A stretch of DNA of 12,312 bases. Source: Deltaproteobacteria bacterium. GTDB taxonomy: Bacteria; Myxococcota_A; UBA9160; SMWR01. The position numbers and the translations under genes are program-made. This document shows positions 1 through 6,301 of the stretch, one piece after another. The notes below the pieces were generated by a model. The model did not search any database. It saw only the letters and a program-made list of their open reading frames with translations, and was not told the origin of the DNA. Each line of letters starts with the position of its first letter. Position 1 is the stretch's first letter. The stretch is taken from contig JAFDAW010000054.1 in the NCBI GenBank assembly GCA_019313605.1, positions 1-12,312 on the forward strand, read 5' to 3'.

Positions 1-2775
1 ATCCTGGCCTTGCCGCACCAGAATGTCGCTCTCGAAGTAGCTCCAGATGTCGGTCTTGCAATCTCCGGTGCTGTCCCGATACTCGGCGCGAACTTTTCCG
101 GCGCCAGTGAACCACTGTTTCAAGTCGGCGCAGCCTCCCGCATCCGTATCCTGTTCGAGGCGCTCGATCTTTCCGTTTTTCAAGAAGACGATCAGATCGG
201 CTTTCCCGTCGCCATTCTGATCTTCTTCCTTCTTGACGACGTTTCCCTCGGCGTCGGTTGAGAGCCAGGTATCGATCTGGCCGTCCGCGTTCGTGTCTGT
301 CTCCTGGATCTGCCCGCCCTTTGCGCCGGCCCGGTTGCGCACATCGACGACTCCGTCGAAGTCGGTGTCCTCCTCCTGGCGCGCAATCTGGTCGCCCTCG
401 AAGTAGATGAATACATCGGGTTTTTGGTCGCCGTTGCGGTCCTTCTCGGCGCGCACTTTCACACCCGACTCATAGAAGGTGACGGTCTCGAATCGCCCGT
501 CGTGATCGGTGTCGTCCTCGATGCGTTCGGGGCTCTCGGCCGCGTCGAAGTAGGTGACCAGGTCGAATTTCTCGTTGGCATTTCGGTCTTCGCGCTGCAC
601 GGTCTTCAAGCCGTTCTCGTATTCGATCATCAAATCCGTGGAGCCGTCTCCATCGAGATCGGTCTCGGTACGGTGGGGTTTGGTGTCTTTGTAGGTCGTG
701 ACCATTTCGAATCGGCCGTCGAAATCCTGGTCGACTTCGTCGCGAATCCGCTCGCCATTCTTGTAGAAATTCTTGTGATCCGGCTTGCCATCGGCATTGG
801 TGTCGATCTCATCTCTCTCCGGGCGGTTTTCCTTGTCTAGATAGACGACGACATCGGGCTTGCCATCGCTATTGGTGTCGCGAGTCTGGATCTTTTCGCG
901 GCCGTTTTCGAAGACCATCGTCGAGTCGAATTTGCCGTCACCCTGGGTGTCTTGCTCTTGCCGGACCTGCACACCCTTTTCGAAGTGGGTGACGACGTCG
1001 AACTGGCCATCGGCCCGGGTGTCTCGCTCTTCGCGGATCTCTACCCCGCCGTCATATGTGATTGCCGTGTCGAAGCGGCCATCCCCTGTGGTATCGCGCT
1101 CTTCGTGCTGTACGGCGCCAGAAGCGTCGAGGCTGCCGCGGAAATCGATCTTGCCGTTGTAGTCGGTGTCTTCTTCGAACTTCGCGGGTTTTCCGTCTGC
1201 AAAGGAAACCTTGCGATCGATCTTTTCGTCCCGGTTACGGTCTTCTTCAAGCGTAATAGGGGAACCGTCGGGATCGTTCTTGCGCCAGCTGTCGATCTTC
1301 TGGTCGTCATCGGTGTCCCGTCGGACAGCGATCTCCTTCTCGGTCTTGGGATCGAGATCGATCCAGGTGTCGATCTTGCCGTTGTGATTGGAGTCCTGCT
1401 CCTGGCGAATGAGTTCGCCGCTCGGTGCGTGGATGTTCCAGAGGTCGGGGCGGCCGTCGCCGTCTTCATCCACCTCGACACGGGCCAGCTTTTCGTTTTC
1501 GTAGAATTCGACGCGCTGGGGCTGCTCCGTCCCCTGCGCTTTGGTGAGCCGGCGCGTGCGCTTTCCGTTTTCGTATTCGATCGCAATCTCGAAGTGCCCG
1601 TCGTGATCTTCATCGAGCTCTTCTGTCCGGACGGCTTCTTTCGCGTCGAACACGTAGCGGACATCCGGTTGACCGTCTGCGTTGCGATCTTCGCTTTGGT
1701 TCGTCTTCTTTCCGTCTCGGAAGTCGACCACTGTGTCCTTGAGGCCGTCTCCGGTGGTGTCGGCCTCTCGGTGGATCGGCGTATCACCATCCACGGTGGT
1801 GACGATGTCGGATTTTCCGTCCGCGTTGGAGTCCTCTTCTTCGCGCACCCGTTTGCCATCCGCGTAGAAGCGGAAGAGGTTGGCTTTGCCGTCGCTGGTG
1901 GTATCGATTTCCTCGCGTTTCATCTTTCCATCGGTGCCGAGGTGAACCACGCGCTCCGGTTTCCCGTCGGCGTCTTCGTCCTGGATCTGGGTGCGTTCGA
2001 CGCCGTCTTCGTAGCGGGCGACCCGATCGAAGTGGCCGTCACCGGTGGTATCGGCCTGCTTTTTGACGATGACGCCCGCTTCGAAGAAGGTCACGACATC
2101 CTTCTTCCCGTCGGCCGTTGTGTCCTCCTCGAGCCTTACTTTGACATCGTTTTCGAAGTAGATGGTCGCGTCGTACTTTCCGTCGCCGCTGGTGTCCTGC
2201 TCCTCGACGCTCTTGCTCCCGTCTGGATTGAACCGCGCGCGGACATCCGGCCGGCCGCTGTGGTCCTTGTCGGCCTCGACGGAAGCGACGGCTCCGTCTT
2301 TGTAGGTCGTGACGCGATCGGGCTTGCCGTCGAAGTTGGTGTCTTCTTCGAGACGCTCTGGTAGATCACCCGCGTAGTTGAGCGTGGTGTCTACTTTTCC
2401 GTCGGCATTCTTGTCGTCGAGCTGGGTGCTCGGCAGGCCGTCTTTGTATTGGATCCAGCGATCGGCCTTGCCGTCCCCGGTGGTATCCTGTTCCTGGCGG
2501 CTGGGATTCCCATCGCGCCCGTAGTAAATCCAGATGTCGAACGCGCCGTCGAGGTCGGTGTCTTTTTCGGCGCGTTCGGGCGTGCCGCTGGCGTAGTAGA
2601 CGATCTCGTCGTACGTGCAGTCTTTGTTGTGATCGACCCGCTTCTCGTGGATGTTTTCGTTTTCGTCGTAGAGGAGTTCGATCGGAGCGCATGCTGCGCG
2701 AGCACCCGCGAGTGGCGCGGCGACGATCGCGAGCAGCGCAAAGAGTGGTGCGAACGCCCGCGTGACAGTGGCCAC
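1..2775 (-). CDS. Secreted giant DxDxDG tandem-repeat protein (C-terminus beyond window)
   Basis: I do not recognise a named family. The frame is open without a stop from a GTG at 2775 to the window edge (925 codons seen; the 3' end is missing). Residues 1-28 form a signal peptide: a hydrophobic core around residues 8-24, then AGARAAC, either a signal peptidase I site or an atypical lipobox at Cys29. From residue 48 to the edge there are at least 35 tandem units of 24-25 residues. Each starts with an Asp loop of the form D-x-[DNT]-x-D-G-x-x-D (e.g. DTTGDGKADRW), then a strand, a turn such as YENG or YKDG, and a charged strand ending EE or RQE. The loop resembles EF-hand, dockerin and thrombospondin type 3 calcium loops but has no consistent Glu12; the YxNG part recalls MORN/YwqK-like hairpins. 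Calcium binding and a beta solenoid are inference. The visible Cys residues are Cys29 and those in units 1, 34 and 35. It starts 31 bp after the TonB-like stop codon, so it is probably co-transcribed. GTG is preferred because the signal peptide follows it and a GGGA lies 11 bases upstream; a TTG at 2817 is possible. Confidence 0.88.
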   Translation of the reverse strand, partial: MATVTRAFAPLFALLAIVAAPLAGARAACAPIELLYDENENIHEKRVDHNKDCTYDEIVYYASGTPERAEKDTDLDGAFDIWIYYGRDGNPSRQEQDTTGDGKADRWIQYKDGLPSTQLDDKNADGKVDTTLNYAGDLPERLEEDTNFDGKPDRVTTYKDGAVASVEADKDHSGRPDVRARFNPDGSKSVEEQDTSGDGKYDATIYFENDVKVRLEEDTTADGKKDVVTFFEAGVIVKKQADTTGDGHFDRVARYEDGVERTQIQDEDADGKPERVVHLGTDGKMKREEIDTTSDGKANLFRFYADGKRVREEEDSNADGKSDIVTTVDGDTPIHREADTTGDGLKDTVVDFRDGKKTNQSEDRNADGQPDVRYVFDAKEAVRTEELDEDHDGHFEIAIEYENGKRTRRLTKAQGTEQPQRVEFYENEKLARVEVDEDGDGRPDLWNIHAPSGELIRQEQDSNHNGKIDTWIDLDPKTEKEIAVRRDTDDDQKIDSWRKNDPDGSPITLEEDRNRDEKIDRKVSFADGKPAKFEEDTDYNGKIDFRGSLDASGAVQHEERDTTGDGRFDTAITYDGGVEIREERDTRADGQFDVVTHFEKGVQVRQEQDTQGDGKFDSTMVFENGREKIQTRDTNSDGKPDVVVYLDKENRPERDEIDTNADGKPDHKNFYKNGERIRDEVDQDFDGRFEMVTTYKDTKPHRTETDLDGDGSTDLMIEYENGLKTVQREDRNANEKFDLVTYFDAAESPERIEDDTDHDGRFETVTFYESGVKVRAEKDRNGDQKPDVFIYFEGDQIARQEEDTDFDGVVDVRNRAGAKGGQIQETDTNADGQIDTWLSTDAEGNVVKKEEDQNGDGKADLIVFLKNGKIERLEQDTDAGGCADLKQWFTGAGKVRAEYRDSTGDCKTDIWSYFESDILVRQGQD
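48..2634 (-). repeat. Protein-level tandem repeat array, about 35 units of 72-75 bp
   Basis: Reading the minus strand, an Asp-rich loop codon block recurs every 72-75 bases, encoding DT[NTD]xDGK[PF]D-like loops separated by Tyr/Phe-rich and Arg/Glu-rich strands. Unit boundaries stay in frame throughout. One longer spacer occurs in unit 15 (about residues 405-430), where the loop is followed by an extra strand and turn (RRLTKAQGTEQPQRVEFYENEK region). Units differ strongly in DNA and in protein, so this is an old, diversified array and not a recent amplification. Several loops are degenerate: unit 18 has DDDQK, unit 19 RDEK, unit 28 NANEK and unit 34 DAGGC, so not all loops would bind metal equally. 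Confidence 0.85.
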
Positions 2776-2806
2776 GCGGCAGCAGATCCCGTCTGAATGA
2801 GCGCGA

Positions 2807-3934
2807 TTAGCCTGCAAGGGATGAGCTGGTAAAGGTCGCTGTGACGTGTCTATTGGCGAGACATCGCACGCGATCGGGCATTGGGGGGAAGGGGGAGGAC
2901 GCTCGCATGGCGTCGACGGCGCTCGCACCGATCGCGTTATCGCCCTTGACGAGCTGGATGCTCGAAGTGGAACCCGCCACGTCGATCTCGAAGCGCAGGG
3001 TCACGCGTTTGTTTTCGATTCCGTAGGGCAGGGTCCAGCGCGAGTAGATCCGCTGATACAGCACCTCGAGATACGCCTGGACTTCGGGCCGCTGGGTGCA
3101 GTCCGTTCCGGTGCCGTCCGGTTGAAGGCCGGTGCCGGTTCCACCACCCGGTCCGCTGAGGTTTCCCTCGCCGACCGCCGTGTCGACGCTGACGAGAACG
3201 GGGCCGGTGGGCGAGCCGACGACGTCGCGAGAGGTGAGCACGCCATCGCGAACCGACGAGCCCTGGTTGATCGCGAGCGAACCGGTCCCGAAGCTGTTTC
3301 CATCGGTGCCGGCCACTTTGCGCGGACCCACGGAAGGACCGACCGGGGCGACCGCTCCGATCGGGCCGCGAACCGCGGGGCCCGCCGCTTGATTGACTTC
3401 GACCTTCGAGGCCTGGTAGCCACCGACCGCGCCAATGGCCGAAACGCGATCGACGTCGATGGCGGAGCGTTTCACCTGCGTCGGTGCGGCAGCGGAGTTG
3501 AGCGAATCCATCTGCAGCATTTCCGCATTGATCGCGGGTGCGGCGTTGGCGATCACGCGCTTGTTGATGATCTGGGGTTGAACGGTCTGCATCGCCGGAG
3601 CGAAATCGAGCTTGCGGCGCTCCGCGAGAGCCCTGCGGGCGGGCGCCGGCGTCTTGGGCGCCTCTTCGCGAAGCAGCTGGACGGGGATGATCTCCTCGAT
3701 AATCTCGGGATTGAGGGCCGCGAAGAGAAACAGCAGGCCGATCGCACCAAAGTGGATCGCTGCCGAAATGCTGCCCGTCGCGAGCGTGCTCTTGCCCTCG
3801 TCCGGCTCGTGAAAATCCATCGGGAAGTCGGGCGCCACTCCGCCCGCGGTGGCGGCCTGGACGAAGGCCGCGCCCACCCGTTGCCGGGGATGCTTGCGCG
3901 CGCTGCGAGGTCGTAGAATCGATTGCTGTTTCAT
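2807..3934 (-). CDS. TonB/TolA-family energy transducer
   Basis: 375 residues. TonB-type proteins carry energy from an ExbB-ExbD inner-membrane motor across the periplasm. A cytoplasmic basic N-terminus (residues 1-50) precedes one membrane span at about 54-74. In it Ser57 and His61 keep the Ser-x3-His spacing of the TonB and TolA transmembrane helix (Ser16/His20 in E. coli TonB). Residues 75-280 are a long periplasmic linker, rich in Ala, Gly and Val and ending in a Gly-rich stretch (GPGGGTGTG), without the usual Glu-Pro/Lys-Pro repeats. Residues 285-371 form a TonB C-terminal domain (YLEVLYQRIYSRWTLP; VTLRFEIDVAGS; ASPFPPMPDRV-like segment). Cys279 and Cys358 are the only cysteines and could pair. 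The gene diverges from exbB-exbD and precedes the repeat-protein gene in the same direction. The Shine-Dalgarno is weak (GGAG about 14 bases upstream). Whether it works in nutrient uptake, Tol-like envelope maintenance or motility cannot be told from sequence. Confidence 0.85.
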   Translation of the reverse strand: MKQQSILRPRSARKHPRQRVGAAFVQAATAGGVAPDFPMDFHEPDEGKSTLATGSISAAIHFGAIGLLFLFAALNPEIIEEIIPVQLLREEAPKTPAPARRALAERRKLDFAPAMQTVQPQIINKRVIANAAPAINAEMLQMDSLNSAAAPTQVKRSAIDVDRVSAIGAVGGYQASKVEVNQAAGPAVRGPIGAVAPVGPSVGPRKVAGTDGNSFGTGSLAINQGSSVRDGVLTSRDVVGSPTGPVLVSVDTAVGEGNLSGPGGGTGTGLQPDGTGTDCTQRPEVQAYLEVLYQRIYSRWTLPYGIENKRVTLRFEIDVAGSTSSIQLVKGDNAIGASAVDAMRASSPFPPMPDRVRCLANRHVTATFTSSSLAG

Positions 3935-4426
3935 CGTGGGCGTGCTTGCTCCGAAGTTTCCGACTGGGCTTCCGTTCTAGATTTTGCTGGCTCAGTCGCT
4001 CCAGCGCGCGACACTGTCGATCGCCATCCGCTGTTGCGGGTTGCCGGCTCTTGCCTGTAATTTCAGGTCTACGCCCCAGCCGGTTGGACCCCGGAAGCGC
4101 CGCCCGGGTTTCCGCTGCGATGATAGCGATGCCAGTGGGACGCACACGCCTACTGGCTTCTTCGGTAAAACGGCGCTTAAATGGGACCGGAAAAACTTTC
4201 CGTTCAAGTTGTAGGGGACAAAGGGTCGAAGGGCCGGTTGCGAGGCGCCGGACACGAGTGGGCTGGTGTTGCTCGTTCCCCCCGGTTGCCGATGCGACAG
4301 GCATGCGCTGGTGGGGCGCGTTCGTTCGGGTAACCTGGCGAATCGAAAGCGAGAATGGCACCGAGGCGGGTGCCGGCGGGATACTTCGTCCGGGTTTCTG
4401 GGGCGATTCAAGCGAGGAGGGCGCTC
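3935..4426. promoter_or_regulatory. Divergent intergenic control region between tonB-like gene and exbB
   Basis: 492 bp without a convincing gene, between two divergent transcription units that should work together, so promoters for both must lie here. Candidate plus-strand promoter: TTGCGG at 4034-4039, 16 bases, TGTAAT at 4056-4061. A weaker second candidate is TGGCTT (4154-4159), 17 bases, TTAAAT (4177-4182). A near-palindrome at 4054-4067 covers the first -10 element. A small inverted repeat CGACA-C-TGTCG lies at 4009-4019, and a hairpin (GGCACC, 6-base loop, GGTGCC) at 4357-4374. No clear minus-strand promoter was recognised. The exbB ribosome binding site GAGGAGG is at 4414-4420. Confidence 0.4.
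4054..4067. promoter_or_regulatory. Candidate operator palindrome CCTGTAATTTCAGG
   Basis: The two halves CCTG.AATT.CAGG are symmetric except for one base pair position (T/T instead of T/A) flanking the central AATT. It overlaps the TGTAAT hexamer of a candidate exbB promoter, where a repressor would block transcription. It does not match the Fur consensus or another operator I know. It may be chance. Confidence 0.25.
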
Positions 4427-5107
4427 ATGGATGCGCAAGAACTAATTCAGCTGCTGTACGACGGACGCCTTACGGTCGTCCCGTTGTTCATTGCTTCTGT
4501 GATTGCACTCACGATTCTTTTCGAGCGCATGTGGCGCTATCGGGGCCTCAAGAGTCGAACCCTCGCAGTCACCCGCGAGACCATCGAGTCGCTCGTGAAG
4601 CGTGACGTCGAGGGCGCTCGGTCGCTTTGTGACCAGTCCGAGGCGCCCGTTGCGAAGATCTTCCTCGAGGCGATGCGTTGGAAGAACATCGCCATCGAGG
4701 ATCTGGATCGGGTGTTGTTGACCGCGCGCCAGGAGGCCGTGACGGACCTCAAGCGCGGCCTCTGGGTGATCGGCACGATCGGCTCGCTCGCCCCCTACGT
4801 GGGCCTGTTCGGAACGGTCATCGGAATCATTCGCGCGTTTCGGAGCATGGCGGTCGAAGGTGTCGGCGGTTTCGAAGTCGTGGCCTCGGGTATTTCGGAA
4901 GCGCTGATCGCAACGGCCGCGGGACTCTTCGTCGCCATCGTGGCGCTGACCTTCTTCAACTATCTCCAGACTCGCGCGAGTTCGCTGGGTACCACCTACG
5001 CGCGGTCTTGCGAGCGATTCCTACAAGCGCTGATCTTCGTCGAGACGTCAGAGAGCGGCGGATCCAACCAAGCGGAGGTGCAGGGTGGCGAGTTCGTACC
5101 AGCCTGA
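4427..5107 (+). CDS. exbB: ExbB/TolQ/MotA-family proton channel protein
   Basis: 226 residues. This is the inner-membrane stator component that, with ExbD, uses proton flow to drive a TonB-type protein. Three membrane spans are visible: about 17-35, 112-135 and 158-180. The family signature is clear in the second and third spans: WVIGTIGSLAPYVGLFGTVI (113-132) and SEALIATAAGLFVAIVAL (157-174). The cytoplasmic loop between the first and second spans carries the usual charged helices. Start: ATG at 4427 follows a textbook GAGGAGG with six-base spacing and gives the normal ExbB N-terminus; an in-frame ATG at 4355 would add 24 residues unlike the family. The end overlaps the exbD start by 23 bp, implying translational coupling. 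TolQ is the alternative name within the same family; a neighbouring TonB/TolA-like gene and no pal or tolB in view leave that open. Confidence 0.93.
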   Translation: MDAQELIQLLYDGRLTVVPLFIASVIALTILFERMWRYRGLKSRTLAVTRETIESLVKRDVEGARSLCDQSEAPVAKIFLEAMRWKNIAIEDLDRVLLTARQEAVTDLKRGLWVIGTIGSLAPYVGLFGTVIGIIRAFRSMAVEGVGGFEVVASGISEALIATAAGLFVAIVALTFFNYLQTRASSLGTTYARSCERFLQALIFVETSESGGSNQAEVQGGEFVPA

Positions 5108-5513
5108 TCACGACAGTTCCGATGGCGAGATCGTCGCCGAAATCAACATCACGCCGCTGACGGATGTGTTCCTGGTACTGCTCGTCATCTTCATGGTGAC
5201 GACGTCGGTGATCCAGAACCAGGGCAAGAACATCGACCTGCCCGGCGCGGATGTCAGCGACGAAACGCCACAGGGCGTGACCGTAACCGTGGGCCCGGAT
5301 GGCGAAATCATGATCAACGACGCCGTCGTGCCCGAAGATCGACTCTTCGAGGTACTCGAGGCGGCGCTGACCGACGCCCGCGAGAAGGTCGTCGTGTTGC
5401 GCGGCGACCAGGCCGTGCTGCTCGGGCAGGCTGTCAACATCCTCGACATCGCCCAGCAAGCCGGTGCGCGTGGCATTGCGCTGGCGACGCGGCCCAAACC
5501 AAAAGACTCCTAA
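5085..5513 (+). CDS. exbD: ExbD/TolR-family biopolymer transport protein
   Basis: 142 residues, the usual ExbD length. This is the second motor component: short cytoplasmic N-terminus, one membrane span (about 25-45) and a periplasmic domain. The span has the family pattern NITPLTDVFLVLLVIFMVT, with Asp27 as the conserved proton-carrying aspartate (Asp25 in E. coli ExbD). The periplasmic part (KNIDLPGADVS; VTVGPDGEIMIND; ALTDAREKVVVLRGD; AVNILDIAQQAG) follows the ExbD/TolR beta-alpha fold order. Start: GTG at 5085 with GGAGG at 5074-5078, six bases upstream, inside the end of exbB; the overlap and strong ribosome site suggest co-translation at a fixed ratio. Confidence 0.93.
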   Translation: MASSYQPDHDSSDGEIVAEINITPLTDVFLVLLVIFMVTTSVIQNQGKNIDLPGADVSDETPQGVTVTVGPDGEIMINDAVVPEDRLFEVLEAALTDAREKVVVLRGDQAVLLGQAVNILDIAQQAGARGIALATRPKPKDS

Positions 5514-5871
5514 CCGCCCGCGCACTCCCGGGAAGTGGGTTCGTTGCGTTCCACTGGCGGGGGCCCAGGGGCTCCGGCCCGCGCAGACCTATGGCGGGCT
5601 GTTCGGCAAGCGCCACTGGCGGGGGCTCAGGGGCTCGGCCCGCGTAGGCCTGACGGGCTGTTCGGAAAGTGCCTCTGGCTGCCCGCGCAGGTCCGGGTGG
5701 GTGGTTCGTTGCGTTCGACTAGCGGGGGCCCAGGGACTCGCTTTGGGTGGGTTGGTGTCTGCACCAGACCGCCACAGCCGATGCACGGCTTCGAGTTTTC
5801 TTGCTCCGGGCATCGTTTGATTCGTGCGTTCCCTCCTTGCCACTCCGTCGTGCACGCCTACTCTATGCCGC
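5514..5871. other. Repeat-bearing intergenic region
   Basis: 358 bp after exbD, very GC-rich, with no gene I can support. Open frames crossing it have no family pattern and arise from the GC-rich repeat. The left 220 bp hold the repeat described separately. The right part (about 5745-5871) is unique sequence in front of the small four-cysteine gene. No stem followed by a T-run was found for terminating exbBD transcripts. Confidence 0.6.
5540..5739. repeat. Three-copy intergenic direct repeat
   Basis: Copy A 5540-5574 and copy C 5705-5739 match at 32 of 35 positions (TTCGTTGCGTTC, then ACT, then GCGGGGGCCCAGGG, then CTC). Copy B at 5614-5636 matches the last 23 bases of copy A with a single difference. 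A and B are also followed by similar tails (GGCCCGCG, then GGGCTGTTCGG at 5596-5606 and 5655-5665), so A and B form an approximate 60-bp tandem. Within copy A and its tail, GGGCC and GGCCC could pair (5562-5566 with 5576-5580). It looks like a dispersed intergenic element of this genome, but copies elsewhere cannot be seen from here. Confidence 0.65.
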
Positions 5872-6120
5872 ATGAGCAATGTTGATCATCGCCCCGCCAG
5901 CGGGGCTGGTTCTTGTGCGCGCTGCCAGGACAGCCTTGGACTCGCTTCGATCAAGGTAGATGGCGCTTGGTATTGCAGCACTGCCTGTGCTGAAGGACGT
6001 GCGAGAGTGCGGTCTAAATCGGACCGCGTCCCCGAGTCGTGGTTGTACGCGCGGCCCCGGCGCTTCTTCCACAAGCGCCGGCCCAGGGAGCTGCGCTCGA
6101 GCGGTTCCGAGGCGCCGTAG
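5872..6120 (+). CDS. Small four-cysteine (zinc-ribbon-like) protein
   Basis: 82 residues, function unknown. Cys15 and Cys18 (CARC) and Cys35 and Cys39 (CSTAC) make a C-x2-C...C-x3-C set typical of a small zinc-binding fold; between them lies LGLASIKVDGAWYCS. The C-terminal half is basic and aromatic (RVPESWLYARPRRFFHKRR, about 52-70), suggesting contact with nucleic acid, ribosome or membrane phosphate; that is inference. The ATG at 5872 starts just before the motif region but has no Shine-Dalgarno; a GTG at 5824 would add 16 residues with no sign of being coding. Codon use and motif order make it a credible gene despite its size. It lies 181 bp upstream of serA in the same direction, but a good promoter between them suggests it is not part of that operon. 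Confidence 0.68.
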   Translation: MSNVDHRPASGAGSCARCQDSLGLASIKVDGAWYCSTACAEGRARVRSKSDRVPESWLYARPRRFFHKRRPRELRSSGSEAP

Positions 6121-6140
6121 ACCGCGGAAACAGCCCGGCG

Positions 6141-6169
6141 TTGACACCCATCAGGGGCTTGGGCACAAT
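6141..6169 (+). promoter_or_regulatory. Sigma-70-type promoter for serA-purA
   Basis: A perfect -35 hexamer TTGACA (6141-6146), a 17-base spacer and CACAAT (6164-6169), which matches the -10 consensus at four of six positions including the key A2 and T6. Transcription would start near 6176, giving a leader of about 125 bases before serA. It is the best promoter-like match I found in the window. Confidence 0.5.
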
Positions 6170-6256
6170 CGTATTTCTTGCCTCTTTTCCCAATGAAACC
6201 ATGGGCTTAGTCGCCGCGGGGCAATTAGTCTGAAGTGCTGGTGAGCGAACCCCCAG

Positions 6257-6288
6257 CGGGTGCCGGACCGCGTTTGCCCGGGCACCCG
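6257..6288 (+). promoter_or_regulatory. Leader hairpin abutting the serA ribosome binding site
   Basis: CGGGTGCC (6257-6264) pairs perfectly with GGCACCCG (6281-6288) across a 16-base loop. The last base of the stem is the first base of the serA Shine-Dalgarno GGGAGAG (6288-6294). In RNA this could limit ribosome access or be part of a larger regulatory leader. I could not match it to a known riboswitch family. Confidence 0.4.
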
Positions 6289-6301
6289 GGAGAGATAAGT
6301 C

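Noticed and set aside
952..2364. 470-codon open frame on the plus strand opposite the repeat gene
   Set aside because: It is a mirror of the Asp-rich repeat codons (GAC/GTC, GAA/TTC) and shows only a monotonous Val/Phe/Asp periodicity with no start signal. The minus-strand frame has a signal peptide and a coherent repeat, so this is its shadow.
2846..3916. Long open frame antisense to the TonB-like gene
   Set aside because: The opposite strand encodes a clear membrane span and TonB C-terminal domain; this frame is Arg/Asp/Gly-rich without any family pattern, as expected of an antisense frame in GC-rich DNA.
4356..4374. Sigma-54 promoter starting at TGGCAC upstream of exbB
   Set aside because: TGGCAC is present, but the required GC pair ten bases after the GG is GG here, and the sequence is better explained as a short hairpin.
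3946..4605. Open frame covering the divergent intergenic region and the start of exbB
   Set aside because: It overlaps 179 bp of exbB in another frame, is Arg/Ser-rich and has no ribosome site or motif.
5464..5885. Two overlapping open frames across the intergenic repeat
   Set aside because: Their sequence repeats only because the DNA repeats (GAQGL, STGGGPG), they overlap exbD or the four-cysteine gene, and neither has a ribosome site.
4366..6266. Shared 11-mer GCGGGTGCCGG in the exbB and serA leaders (4366-4376 and 6256-6266)
   Set aside because: It lies in different structural contexts and is short enough to recur by chance in GC-rich DNA.
6190..6290. Possible ZTP (pfl) riboswitch in the serA leader
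   Set aside because: GAGCGAACCCC and CCCGGGC recall parts of the ZTP consensus and a purine gene lies downstream, but the conserved 5' segment and its pairing with the CGACCC-like strand are not present. Left as an unassigned structured leader.
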